Positions 10,400 through 20,414 of a stretch of DNA of 64,000 nt are shown piece by piece (within the stretch, counting starts at the first letter, position 1; every line of letters begins with the position of its first letter). Origin of the DNA: Quercus robur (lineage: Eukaryota; Streptophyta; Magnoliopsida; Fagales; Fagaceae); contig NC_065545.1 of NCBI RefSeq assembly GCF_932294415.1, forward strand, positions 39,966,327 through 40,030,326. The letters are read 5' to 3'. Made by a program: the position numbers and the translations under genes. The notes beneath the pieces were generated by a model. The model ran no database searches. It was given only the letters and a program-made list of their open reading frames with translations, and was not told the DNA's origin.

Positions 10400-12099
10400 T
10401 ATAATGCAACTAAAACCAACCTTAAAAATAATTTATATGAAAATTAGATTTATATGCACAATCACTTTATCAAAATAAGAGTGCAACAACTAAAAAAAAG
10501 TAATAAAAGTTATAAGCTAAATAATAATATCCATTACCACTAACCCATTAGTTTTTTATAGGAGCCAATCCACCAATTTATCTAATTACATATTCACATA
10601 AGTAATTAGAAATACTGAAATGTCAGACACTTGAAAGTTGCTTTTGTGTGATTTTTAAAAGTTTAGTAACGATTCCCCCAAAGTTTTGAGGTATATCATG
10701 GTCACTTGGAATATTTTTGTCATTTTGTTAGTTTTATGGTTTATTCAATCATATTTGAGGTTTTGAAGGTATTGTGGAGATTGTTATTTTGTAGGTTCGG
10801 AGTATTTTTTGATGGTTTCAATTTAATTCTCATTTATTCCCCCTAGGAACCAATGGGTTCTTGACATTATGTAGCTATGAACCAAAGTAACATAATTTCT
10901 TAGGGTACATGGGAAACGAAACATTATTTCATTTATTTATGGTTTTAAAAAAAAAAAAAATTAAGAATAAATGGCGAACTTCAAGTGTAAAACCTCTGAT
11001 TTATGAGGAACATATTAACATCAAACCTTCATTTTTGTAGAAACAATATGCTCACTTGAGATCCCAAGGGCACGATTTCTCACAATGGGGATTGATGAGA
11101 CCTTGATCGGAATGGTGGCCATACCGCCATAGTCTTGTAAAGGTACCAAAGTTGCCCAAATAAAATAGCCTTGGGTCAGACCAAGGTTGGGCCTATGGGC
11201 CCACACGAGGGCCCATCCACTGTAGGCCTACAAGGATTTTCCCTCAACATGCTTTTGTCCTTCATTCTGTTTCCTCAATCCCCAAATCCAGGAAACAAGT
11301 AACCAGAACAGTTTTTCTTCAAGTTTGGAGAAAAATTCCCCCAACTCATAACATAACAACTTAAAAGATTATTTACTCGTCGTAATTTTTGTCTCATGAC
11401 CTACTTAATAGTCACGTGACTTATTTAAATGATTTAATAAAGCGTATGTTAATACACATTCATGGTTTTATAAATTGCATTCATGGTTTTATAAATCGCA
11501 ATGTAGGTTAATGAAGGTTGAAAGAATCACGATTTGAAAAAATCCCCCCTCCCCCATACAGCCCCCACAATTAAAGGCTCCAAATCAGTTATCGGTTCAT
11601 TATTTTCATGCTCAAATGGAAAAGGCAGGAAGTGAGAACTGAACAATTCTGAAATCTAATAAGATGGCGCAGACAAAGGTTGACAAAGGCTCATGTTCAT
11701 AATAATGTATCACTTCATTATTTTATTATTTCTTAAAAGAAAAAATAAATGAATCTCAGATCATGTTCAAATGGAAAAGGCTGGAAGTGAGAACAGAACA
11801 ACCCTAACAAAGAATTTTTCTAATAAGATGGCGTAGACAAAGTTTGAAGGTGTCAAAAGCACTGGAAATGAAGAAATCAATTAGTGTACAATAAAATATG
11901 AACAGTATATCTGTAACAGCTACACAAATTCACCAATGGAAGGTTAAAGAAGCATGGCAGAAGAAGAGAAAACCAAAGTTATACAGCTCAACAGGCCTAG
12001 ATGATCTGTATGTGACATATGTCATAAGTAACATGTATCCAGAGAATGTCAAAAGCCAAAACAATGCTTGCCTTGCCCACCCTAACAGATATCATAAAC
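10400..12099. other. Intergenic region 3' of the GRP gene
   Basis: AT-rich with no recognisable gene. A GC-richer patch at 11030-11250, with GGGCCCACACG and AGGCCCAACC segments, resembles LTR/transposon DNA but has no pair in the window. A local duplication of about 85 bp lies at 11607-11690 and 11764-11850 (CAAATGGAAAAGG ... AATAAGATGGCG). Confidence 0.5.
11607..11850. repeat. Local direct duplication (two units about 155 bp apart)
   Basis: Both units carry CTCAAATGGAAAAGGC or TTCAAATGGAAAAGGC, then GGAAGTGAGAAC, GAACAA and TAATAAGATGGCG (C/T) AGACAAAG. They have diverged by small indels. They lie about 350 bp past the poly(A) signal of the GRP gene. Confidence 0.75.
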
Positions 12100-12100
12100 T

Positions 12101-12116
12101 GATGTTTATTTATAGT
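12101..12116 (-). terminator. Poly(A) signal of the GRP gene
   Basis: Minus-strand CTATAAATAAACATC contains AATAAA about 90 bp beyond the stop codon at 12200-12202. It is the best candidate for the 3' end signal of the glycine-rich protein gene. Confidence 0.55.
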
Positions 12117-12199
12117 TTAGAAAACCAGGATCAGCAATTATCCATGATATACATATAGAGTCAACATGACTAAAATCAAAATCACCGAGACAAACAATA

Positions 12200-13453
12200 T
12201 CACTTCCACTTCTTGAACTTGCCATGCTTGCCGTGCTTGAACTTGCCATGCTTTCCATGCTTGAACTTGCCATGACCCATACCACCATGTGAAAAGCCGC
12301 CAAGTGAGCCATAGCCCTGTGTGCCATAGCCATGTGAGCCATGTGAGCCATGTGAGCCATGAGAGATTTGATGAGCACCATAAGCAGCAGCAGCAGCCGC
12401 AGCACCCCCAGCTAGCAATCCTCCCATGCCGCCGCCATGTCCTGAAGAAAAAGAAGAATTCAACAACCTTTATTTTTTATTTTTTGATAAGCAGGAATAG
12501 AAGAATACAACAACTTCCAGAAAAATCAATAACAAAGAGTCAGAAAAGCTTTCCACTTAAGCAAGGCAGCAAAAAAGTAATTTGATAAAACAAAACAAAG
12601 CTAAGCTCCAATATCAGGAGCCTAAACAGCGCCTAACTCCTCTCTAATTCCTTGCATTCGTTTGATTTATGCTCGAGCCAGATGATGAAAACTGTCATGT
12701 CGGATTCCATCAGGGGATGGGCATATAAAAAATTCATCTATCCCAATAAAAACAGAAAATTCATAGCCATAATCATCATGTGGGAGAGATGGCTGAGTTA
12801 TTAAAAGTGCAGCATTGAAACTAATATGTAGGCTTTTGTTTAACAAGGGTTCCAATCCCTATCTTTCAGAACCTTTCAACCAATTCACCAATATTTTATG
12901 GGAATCATGAGGAGACGAAATAAACAACATTAGGATCATATATAAACAGTCAAAACAAGGAGGTAAAATGTTGCAAATAGCTACCCCAAAGGGTGTCAAT
13001 ACAATACCACATGCGCCACCACTCAAACCCCCCCAATAGTTGAGATTAGTTAAGTCTAGCTTGTTTAGTCTAAGCCACTAGAATTTGATTGAAATTATAT
13101 ATGAGAAAAATCGGGGTTGGGTGTCATAAGTAATATATACCTGACTGATGTGGAGCAGATGGGCCAGGATAGCCAGATGGAGGGTAGCCTTGCTGTGGGT
13201 AGCCTTGCTGTGGGTAGCCTTGTTGAGGGTATCCCTGTGGTGGGTATCCTTGTGGTGGGTATCCTTGTGGTGGGTATCCTTGTGGCGGATAACCATGTTG
13301 TTGTGGATAACCATGTTGTTGTGGAGGATATGCTCCAGGGTACTGACCTCCTGGAGGATATCCATGGCCTCCATGACCACTCTGTGCGGCATGAGCCAGT
13401 TGTGAGAATAACCCTTTGTCAGATTCATCATGCTTATCTTTTCCACCCCCCAT
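12200..13453 (-). CDS. Glycine-rich protein A3-like (XYPPX-repeat protein), 184 aa, two exons
   Basis: Exon 1 is 13141-13453 (104 codons plus 1 nt) and exon 2 is 12200-12441. The intron has GT-AG borders and the joined frame is intact (185 codons with stop). Residues 1-30 are charged ([20 protein letters not shown]). Residues 35-100 are Pro/Tyr/Gln/Gly repeats of the GYPPQ / GYPQQ type. After the splice come a Gly/Ala stretch with seven Ala in a row, HGS repeats, and a basic tail with HGKFK repeats ending KKWK. This order is that of plant glycine-rich protein A3-like proteins, a widespread family without a settled biochemical role. No signal peptide is seen. The repeats make shadow ORFs on both strands. 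The intron holds organelle DNA (12655-12870). Confidence 0.88.
12655..12870 (+). pseudogene. Organelle DNA insert: degenerate trnS-GGA plus group II domain V-like stem
   Basis: 12784-12868 reads as a decayed serine tRNA of the plastid trnS-GGA type: GGGAGAGATGGCTGAG at the 5' end, GTAGGCTTTTGTTTA in the variable arm, and GGGTTCCAATCCC as T arm. The anticodon position has become GAA in place of GGA, and arms are mismatched, so it is not a functional tRNA. Upstream, GAGCCAGATGATGAAAAC ... GGATTC (about 12674-12706) looks like domain V of a group II intron, followed by a GGGATGGG/CTATCCCA stem like domain VI. The source is plastid DNA, or mitochondrial DNA of plastid origin. It lies in the GRP intron. 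Confidence 0.75.
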
Positions 13454-14225
13454 GATTTTTTTTTCCTTCTTCTAGCAAATGTCTGAAAAAAAAAATGAAA
13501 TTAGAGATTAATAATGAACTTATTGCAACAAAAAAAGAAAAAGAAAAAGAGACATACACAGACACATATCAAACAAAAATGCAAACTATGATCCTTCTAG
13601 ACTATAGCATCCACTCCATCATCACACCAACATACCAATTCGTTGAACCAATTGGAACCTCAACCCACAATATATTATTACATGTTTTATTGTTTATGCT
13701 AGTCTGACATTTATCTTAAGATAACAACTAAATATGACAAGATAATTCGATTAAATGAGAAGAAGACATTGATCTAAAAAGTTGAGCATCTCAGAGGATC
13801 AAAGAAAATTATAACAAAAACTGAGTATCAAGAATGAGAAATCAAATTGAGCAGCAAAATACCCAGATCTGAATTAATTAATTCACAATCGTATAAACAA
13901 AATTTGGGTGATATTGGTATATAGATATAGTTGACCATATATTAATTTGATGAATCCTGTTATACCCATGTCGTGAAATCCATTTAATTTTGAGTTTGCT
14001 TTCATTTCATGAAATTAAGGAAAAAGGCGACAATTTTCAATCCCAAATAAGCGCTTAAGAAAATGACAAAAGCAAGATACTTTGATGTTCTTCAATTTCA
14101 TAGATAAAACACGCACAAACAGAGACAGAGACACAGAAATAAACAAAAAGAGGTTCTCACCGAAAGTTGTTCGATCCGATCACAAAAGAGACAGAGAGAG
14201 AGAGAGAGATTTGTAATTGTCAAAG
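13454..14225 (-). other. 5' leader of the GRP gene with a leader intron
   Basis: On the minus strand a polypyrimidine tract and CAG acceptor end at 13483, leaving a 29-nt leader (13454-13482) next to the ATG. A matching donor (TTTCG then GTGAGAACC) sits at 14160/14161. The first leader exon would run from about 14225 to 14161 and contains a GA/CT-rich stretch. The leader intron is about 680 bp. This is inferred from splice signals only. Confidence 0.6.
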
Positions 14226-14239
14226 AAGATAATAAGAAG

Positions 14240-14410
14240 AATGTTTATTTATAAGAAATCGTGAAACATAGACTAGTTGATAAGATCGAACGCGTAATAA
14301 ACGCGTAAGAGGCATGCAATTGCGCGCCTCAGGGGCCAAAGGACACGTGGGTTGCTCTGCATTCGCTCATTAAGTAACGTTTCATATTCCCATTCCCATA
14401 CTACGCGTTT
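14240..14410 (-). promoter_or_regulatory. GRP promoter: TATA box, CGCG boxes and G-box
   Basis: Minus-strand TTATAAATAAACA (about 14244-14256) is the TATA candidate, some 25-30 bp before the proposed leader start. Upstream are two ACGCGT motifs close together (about 14289-14308) and a third CGCGT at 14402-14408, plus a palindromic CACGTG within GGACACGTGG at 14343-14348. In plants ACGCGT is a CAMTA (calmodulin-binding factor) core and CACGTGG an ABRE/G-box. Response to calcium or ABA is inferred from motifs alone. Confidence 0.55.
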
Positions 14411-14469
14411 TGAATCAATACTCAACAAAAAAAAAAAAAAAAAAAAAACAAACACCCGTGTGGTCATGA

Positions 14470-15054
14470 ACTTCTCTCACGCTTTTAACCGACTTAAATT
14501 TTTAGAGTACCGTTGTTTATAATATTTTTACAATAAATTATTAGTGAAAAGTTGTTATTAGTTCTAATTTAAATTTATCATCGATTTTTTTTGGCTACTA
14601 ATAACAACGGCTACTTATAATTTATTGTGAAAATATTATAGATATAACATATTTCTAAATTTTACTACAAAAAATATATCTAAAGTCATCTAACATAAAA
14701 TATAGCTAAAATTATCCAAAATGAAGAATTTCAAGGGCACTGGCGGAGCTCGGGGCCCCTGGCCCCTCAATTTTGAAAATTTCTCTTAATCTGTATATAT
14801 TCATAAAGTTAGTTATTGCTTTTTTTTCTTGTCAAAAATACCCTTAAATTAATTAACCAACAACTTAAAAATGGGATTAAAATAGTAAATAGACAAAAGA
14901 AAGTTAGTTATTATTTTTTTTACTGTAAAAAATACCCTTACCTAAAACTTAAAAATGGGGTTAAAATAGTAAATTGACAAAAAGAATAAATTTCTACTTC
15001 TACGTTGAAATGCCTTCATGCTTCTAATAAACTTATACTTTTACGTTAATTTAA
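14470..15054. other. Intergenic, with a decayed MITE
   Basis: 14512-14660 resembles the 15055-15246 MITE family (ATTTTTACAATAAATTA ... TAATTTATTGTGAAAATAT). Near 14741 is CACTGGCGGAGCTCGGGGCC, resembling an hAT end of the same kind as that at 53166. No gene is recognisable. Confidence 0.5.
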
Positions 15055-15246
15055 AGAGAAATGCTATGTCTACAACATTTCTACAACATTTTTACAACAA
15101 ATCCTAAGTGGCAAGTTGTTACTGGTTGTTTTTGTTGGGGCAAAAAAGTAATCTTAGTGTTAGTTTTAAATTTGAACCAATAACAACTAACCACCCATGA
15201 TTTGTTGTAAAAATGTTGTAAAAATGTTGTAGACGTAGCATCTCTC
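15055..15246. mobile_element. 192-bp MITE with 8-bp TSD
   Basis: Ends AGAGAAATGCTATGTCTACA and TGTAGACGTAGCATCTCTC are inverted repeats. The direct repeat TAATTTAA flanks both sides (15047-15054, 15247-15254). Relatives lie at 18009-18160 and partly at 14512-14660 and 63075-63118. There is no coding capacity. An 8-bp TSD suggests an hAT-type origin. Confidence 0.8.
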
Positions 15247-15259
15247 TAATTTAAATTCC

Positions 15260-15880
15260 TACTTCTACTCACTAACTCCCTACAAAATAGGATCACTCTT
15301 TTGTTAGTTTTAAAACTCGTTTAATCTAAAAAACTCACACCACGTATTTTATTTTATTTTATTTTATTTTTTTATGATTGGAAGAAGTAGAAATCCTAAA
15401 TTATAACGCGCGTGCTCAGAGGTTAGTAATAAATACTAAAATAGAAAGAATTTAATCACTGTGGACCCTCCTAACATTTTTGACAAAAAATACATATAAC
15501 AATTCCAATCCTCCCTTTCAGAAAAAAAAAAAATATATATATATATATATGTATATATATTTCGAATCCTAAAAACCCAACCCATTCTCTGGACCATAAA
15601 CAATTTTGCTAAAAAAAAAAAAAAAAAAATTCCTTGTTAGTCAGAATTCCTAGTCCTAATTAAATTAGGATTCCAAAATCCAAATAAATACACAAATCGC
15701 AACATTAAACTTCACAAAACACAACCCAAACTTTTCAACCCCAAAGATCCAAACTTCATAAGTCACAATCGTATATTACCAAAATAAAATCTGAATATAT
15801 CAACAACAAAAAATTGCTCTTACGCTGGCCGCCTTGATCTATCTCTGGTGTGGACTTATGGTATGAGTTTTAACACTCTC
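15260..15880. other. AT-rich intergenic DNA
   Basis: Holds (TTTTA)n and (A)n tracts and a short (TA)n run. No gene or element end could be supported. Confidence 0.5.
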
Positions 15881-15885
15881 TCTTA

Positions 15886-16552
15886 GAGTTGGGAAAATTT
15901 GCCATTTAGCATTATTTTTGGAACAATTTAGTTAGTTGTTAAGTTTGCAAAACTATTTTGCAAATTAGCATCTCGAGGCTCTGAAACTCGAGTTCAGTGA
16001 AGGAACTCATCTCTAAGCCTCGATTTCCAAGTTGTGGCAATTTGATGAGGAACAAAAAATTCACGTGGAACCCAAGTCTTTCCTACCAAAGAAGACCCAA
16101 ACAAAACCATTTGTAACCTCTCAAATCTTATTCAATTTCATCTCTCTTCCTTAGCTTTTTCCTTCAAATCATTCACATCTTTATGAGTGTGTGTGTGTGT
16201 GGGGTTCAGATTATGTGTGGTGACGGAGATCGTGAACTATATTGTAGATCAACGATCGGGATGTGCTTGACCGAGACTAGGTTTATGTGTGCTGTGGGTC
16301 TTCTTCTGGGTTCTTTTTCTTCATCATATTCTAGTTTCTTCTTCTTCTGCATTTGTTGCCGTACGCTCTATGGAACTTGAGACTTAGAGGCTCGAGTTCC
16401 ACGTGGATTATTTATCCACATCAGCTTGGAACTCATCTTAGGCTTGATTTTTTTCACTAAACTTGAGCTTCTGAGGTTCGAGATACTAGTTTGCTAAAAC
16501 AAATAACGAAATAATTGATAAAATCATGTTAAATGGCAAATTTCCGAAGGTT
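15886..16552. mobile_element. Inverted-repeat element related to the MULE at 34023
   Basis: The left part has GGGAAAATTTGCCATTTAGC and TTAGCATCTCGAGGC. The right part has the complements (GGTTCGAGATACTAG, TTAAATGGCAAATTTCC). The layout, with CTCGAG-rich subterminal repeats and CACGTGG blocks near both inner ends, mirrors 34023-34840. No convincing target duplication was found. The short ORF at 16183-16380 has no known match. Confidence 0.6.
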
Positions 16553-16559
16553 CTCTGTC

Positions 16560-16885
16560 TCTGTCTATCTAATATATATGTTCTGCAACTACATATTTTT
16601 AAAACAAGCTCAGTCATTGAACTTCCTTTAGATAGAAGAAAAGTAAAGGATTTTTTTTTTTTTTTTTTTTTTGTGGTAAGTTAAAACCATCTGTCCGTGT
16701 CCTAATGTTCATCTGTTACTGTACTCTTTAGACTAGAGTGCCTACAATGGGCTCATTTTTGTGGTTTCCAACCAAGCATTATTTGAGTGAAAAAGAAAAA
16801 AAGAAAAAAAGAAAACTAAAGTAACTACAAGCCTATGACTAGAATAGAGTACTATAGCCGTAGGTCCTTAGCATGGCTAAGTAGT
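16560..16885. other. Intergenic, nothing recognised
   Basis: AT-rich with a poly-T tract. No gene or repeat end was found. Confidence 0.4.
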
Positions 16886-16888
16886 TTA

Positions 16889-17190
16889 GATCCGTTTGGA
16901 TACCGTTTATTTTGCTGAAAACTGAAAAACAATGTAGTAAAATAATTTTTAAATGTGTGAATAGTGCCGTGGGACCCATTTTTGATAAAAAAAAATTGTT
17001 GAAAAAGAGGTTTGTGGATTCCGTGAATAGTGCATGGGGCCCACTGGTGTGCACTGTCCACTGCTTATTTTGTTGGTGTGAACAGTGTATTGACAGACAA
17101 AGTCAAAAAGAAATGCTTCTCCCAAAAAAAAAAAAAAAAAAAAGCCTAAACATAAAACACTGAAACCTTTTCAACTATCCAAACGCTCAT
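16889..17190. mobile_element. Tourist-like MITE (GGATCCGTTTGGATAC family), copy 1
   Basis: Inverted ends GATCCGTTTGGATACC and ATCCAAACGCTCAT are bracketed by TTA direct repeats (16886-16888, 17191-17193). The interior has GAAAACTGAAAA, AATAGTGCCGTGGGACCCA and related blocks shared with 18638, 60736 and 60964. ORFs inside are not genes. Confidence 0.78.
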
Positions 17191-17194
17191 TTAG

Positions 17195-18005
17195 TACTTA
17201 AATTAAATTTACTATAATTTGATAATAGTAATTTGATAATTGTTTGTTCAATTGATATTAGTGGCTTAGATAATTAAATTAAATTATCATTATAAACTTG
17301 TTTATTCTATCAATTTGAGGTATTGAGTTTATAAAATTTAATTTTCATATTTTGCAATAATTTATGGGGAAAAGATTTACAATTGATGCAAAAATGACCT
17401 TTCATGTTGTGTGCACTAATTTAGTTCAAAATCAATTATAAGTGATTTAAGTGTCACGAAAGAGTGTAAAACGCAAAGTATTTAAGTTGAATTAATTTGT
17501 GAAATTAAGATTTTTTTAGTCATTTTTTTATACATAAGAACTTTATTGTGTTTACCTTGGCTCACTGGAAAAATTTTATAGTTCCGTCACTAATTAAAGG
17601 TATTGCATTACAAATTTTATTTCATAAAACTTACAAACTAACGTGGTAATGATTGTGATTATCTCATTAATTTATATTTGAATTTTTTTGTCGTGATTGA
17701 TTACACTTTACTTTATAAGTATAATATAGTAAAAATTGTACTAACTGTGTCAATACTTATCTAAAATTGGTTTGCACCAAGGTACTTCAATACAAAGTAT
17801 TGAGATACTATTAATTAGAATCAACAAATAATTTTATAAGTAACTGAACCCTTGCTGGGGGTACATCCTCCACCTTCGATCCCCTGTGCTCCCGTTTCTT
17901 CTAATCTCTTTTCTCTACACGTTTTGTTTTCAAAACCGTAATCAGTTGGCTTTATAAGGTAGGGAAAATATCTAGGCATATTTGATGCACTGTAATGCTA
18001 ATTAC
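17195..18005. other. AT-rich intergenic DNA
   Basis: No gene is recognisable. The text from 17200 to 17860 is uniformly AT-rich with no clear element ends. Confidence 0.45.
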
Positions 18006-18008
18006 AAA

Positions 18009-18160
18009 GAGAAATGATACGTCTACAACATTTTTACAATAAATTCTAAGTGGCAAGTTGTTATTGTTGGGACAAAAAAGTAATCTTAGCGTTAGTTTGA
18101 AATTTGAACTAATAACAACTAACCACCTGTGATTTGTTGTAAAAATGTTGTAGAATATAG
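18009..18160. mobile_element. MITE of the 15055 family, right end damaged
   Basis: The left end AGAGAAATGATACGTCTACA and interior (AAGTGGCAAGTTGTTATTG, ACTAACCACC) match 15055-15246. The right end stops at ATGTTGTAGA and lacks the last bases of the TIR. Confidence 0.7.
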
Positions 18161-18637
18161 GACATATTTTCTATTACTTCCTAAAGAATATGTAACCGAA
18201 TAACAAAATAGCAATGCTACTAATGTTTCAAATGAGTGCAATATCTTACACCCATGATATATGCAGGGGCAGAGTCAAAAATTCGTATTTGAGAGGGCCA
18301 AGGTAAAACTATTGTATTGATTCTAAGCAAAATGAAAAGTGGGTTTTGTTAATGGCCGAGTACCAAAGAAAATCAATGGATTTGCAAAGGAGAGGGATTG
18401 AAAGCATCAGAAAATGCTAAGTGTAAATAAGTTAAAAAAAAAAAAAGGTAAAAAGAAGAAGGAGAAGAAGAAGAACGAAAAGGATAGAGATGGGCATTAA
18501 AATAAAAAATAAAAAGAAGATGAGAAAGATGAGATGCGAAAGTTACAGGAGTGCACTATTAAAGAGAGAAAAAAGAGAAAAAGAAGATGAAATAGAGAAA
18601 GAGACGTAATGTTAGAGAAGAGAAAAAATTGTACTTA

Positions 18638-18975
18638 GGGTCCGTTTGGATACAGCTGAAAACTGAAAACTGAAACTGAAAACTGAAAAACACTGTAGCG
18701 AAATAATTTTTAAATGTGTGAATAGTATCGTGGGACCCATTTTTAATGAAAAAGTTGCTGAAAAGTGAAATTTGTGGGTCCGTGAACAGTACACGATGTG
18801 CTGTGATTGGTCCAAAAAAATTTGAAAAGTCAAAGTTTGCGGCTACTGTTCATTGAACAGTGCATGAACAGTAGCCGCAACACCCAAAACGCTCCAAAAC
18901 GCGTGAAAAAAAAAAAAAAAAAAAAAAAAACGTAAACGCAGACGCAGAAGTTTTCATCCCAATCCAAACGCAACC
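18638..18975. mobile_element. Tourist-like MITE, copy 2
   Basis: Ends GGGTCCGTTTGGATAC and ATCCAAACGCAACC are flanked by TTA on both sides (18635-18637, 18976-18978). The interior carries tandem CTGAAAACTGAAA, GTGGGACCC and a GAACAGT hairpin near 18840-18875. Same family as 16889-17190. Confidence 0.8.
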
Positions 18976-18979
18976 TTAG

Positions 18980-20414
18980 TATCTAGAAAAGGAAAGAATA
19001 TTTTTAACCAAAAAAAGAAAAATGATGATGTACCACACACTTTTTTATGATTAAAGAATATTTGTTCCTACAATTGTCGTATATGACAGATTGTGATTAG
19101 TTATTTGTCACACCCACTTCTGAGATTCAAATGTTGTAAGTGTGATGTTATATACATCTGAAACACTAGATATTATCTCTGTAGGTGGATCGAGTCTATA
19201 CAATATATATGCGATGCTCCATATGGCTAAGACATAACATACTTTTTGCTTTTAGGAGAAATGAACAGCTTGCACCTACATGACTTTCATCTATTTCTCT
19301 CCTTTTCCTTAATTACTTATTAAAAGATTATTTTATTTATGACCCAAAAAAAAAAAAAATTTATGTTCAATTATATTCAGATATAATTTCATTTTAATCC
19401 TAAAAAATTAATTATGCTAAGTGAATACTTGATTTTATTAAACATATCGACTCACGTGGCTAATTGTTATTGCTCAATTTTAAGGGGGAAAAAAGAAGAA
19501 GAGAGAGTCTAGTGACAATTTCTTTACATTTTTTTTTTAAAAAAATTTTGTCAAGGATCTTGTAACTCATTTTGTTGAAACCTCCAGTTGTCCCCTCACT
19601 CAACTATCAAATTATCAAAAAATTTCTTTTACAACTTTTTTTAAGTTGTAAATATAAAATTGATGATACTAGCTAGTGTGCTAATAATCAAATACTACAA
19701 GGCGAATCCCAAAAAAAAAAAAAAACCTAAAATCCAGCAAATTGAAATCGTTCACCACATTTCACAGCTACCAAATTAAACAAAAAAAGGAATCTACTGT
19801 TCACCTCTGCTGAATTGATCTGATGAGACTAGATTTTTTTTGTAGTTTTTATGAACCGTACTAAAAAATTTTAGCTAAAAATGGCATTTGAAGAGAATGC
19901 TAGTAACAAAATGAAAAGTGATGATAGATGTTATACAAAGTGTGTGTTGACAAGATTTATAAAAACTAGGTATTTGAGAACTTTTCATAAAAATTTCCAT
20001 ATAAGGAAGTAATCTCCCAGCCTTTATCGGACTATTCCACTCCCAATTAATAGGACACCTCAGAATTCCCATGGACTGATAGCATAGAGAATGGAACATT
20101 GGATGTTTCTATATTAAAACTCAAAATAAAATTTCAAATTAATAGAAGAGCAATTCATTGTAAAAGTTACCAAATGACAATTTCCTTTTTGATTCGAATA
20201 AGAACCAACTCGTTTACAAAAAAAAATGGCAGCAAGCCGTCATCATTCTTTCTTGCCAACGTTTTTTAGCAAATTGCACAGAAAGAATACATAAAACCGT
20301 TTATACAATGTCAAGTTATTTGCATCATTGCTTCATTTTTAATGTAAGTTTCCAATACACGTGGTATATACACAAGACTGAAACCACTCAAATGGTGCTG
20401 CATATTTCTGCTGC
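18980..20414. other. Intergenic and 3' flank of ETR1
   Basis: AT-rich with poly-A tracts. No gene is recognisable. The 3' UTR of the ethylene receptor should occupy the part just below 20414 on the minus strand, but no single poly(A) signal stands out. Confidence 0.5.

Noticed and set aside
12106..12585. ORFs in other frames over the GRP exon 2 and intron
   Set aside because: Shadows of the repeat-rich GRP coding sequence. The spliced frame has known family features and clean borders.
12784..12868. Functional tRNA-Ser gene
   Set aside because: The anticodon is changed and stems are mismatched, so it is an organelle-derived relic.
13078..13455. Tandem repeat region that might be read as a CRISPR-like or satellite array
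   Set aside because: The 15-bp periodicity is the GYPPQ codon repeat of the GRP exon. There are no spacers.
16183..16380. ORF MSVCVCGV... as a small gene
   Set aside because: It lies inside an inverted-repeat element, has GT-repeat and Phe/Ser-rich composition, and no known domain.
18265..18310. hAT terminus (CAGGGGCAGAGTCAAAAATTC)
   Set aside because: Only one end of this type was found nearby, with no partner or target duplication.
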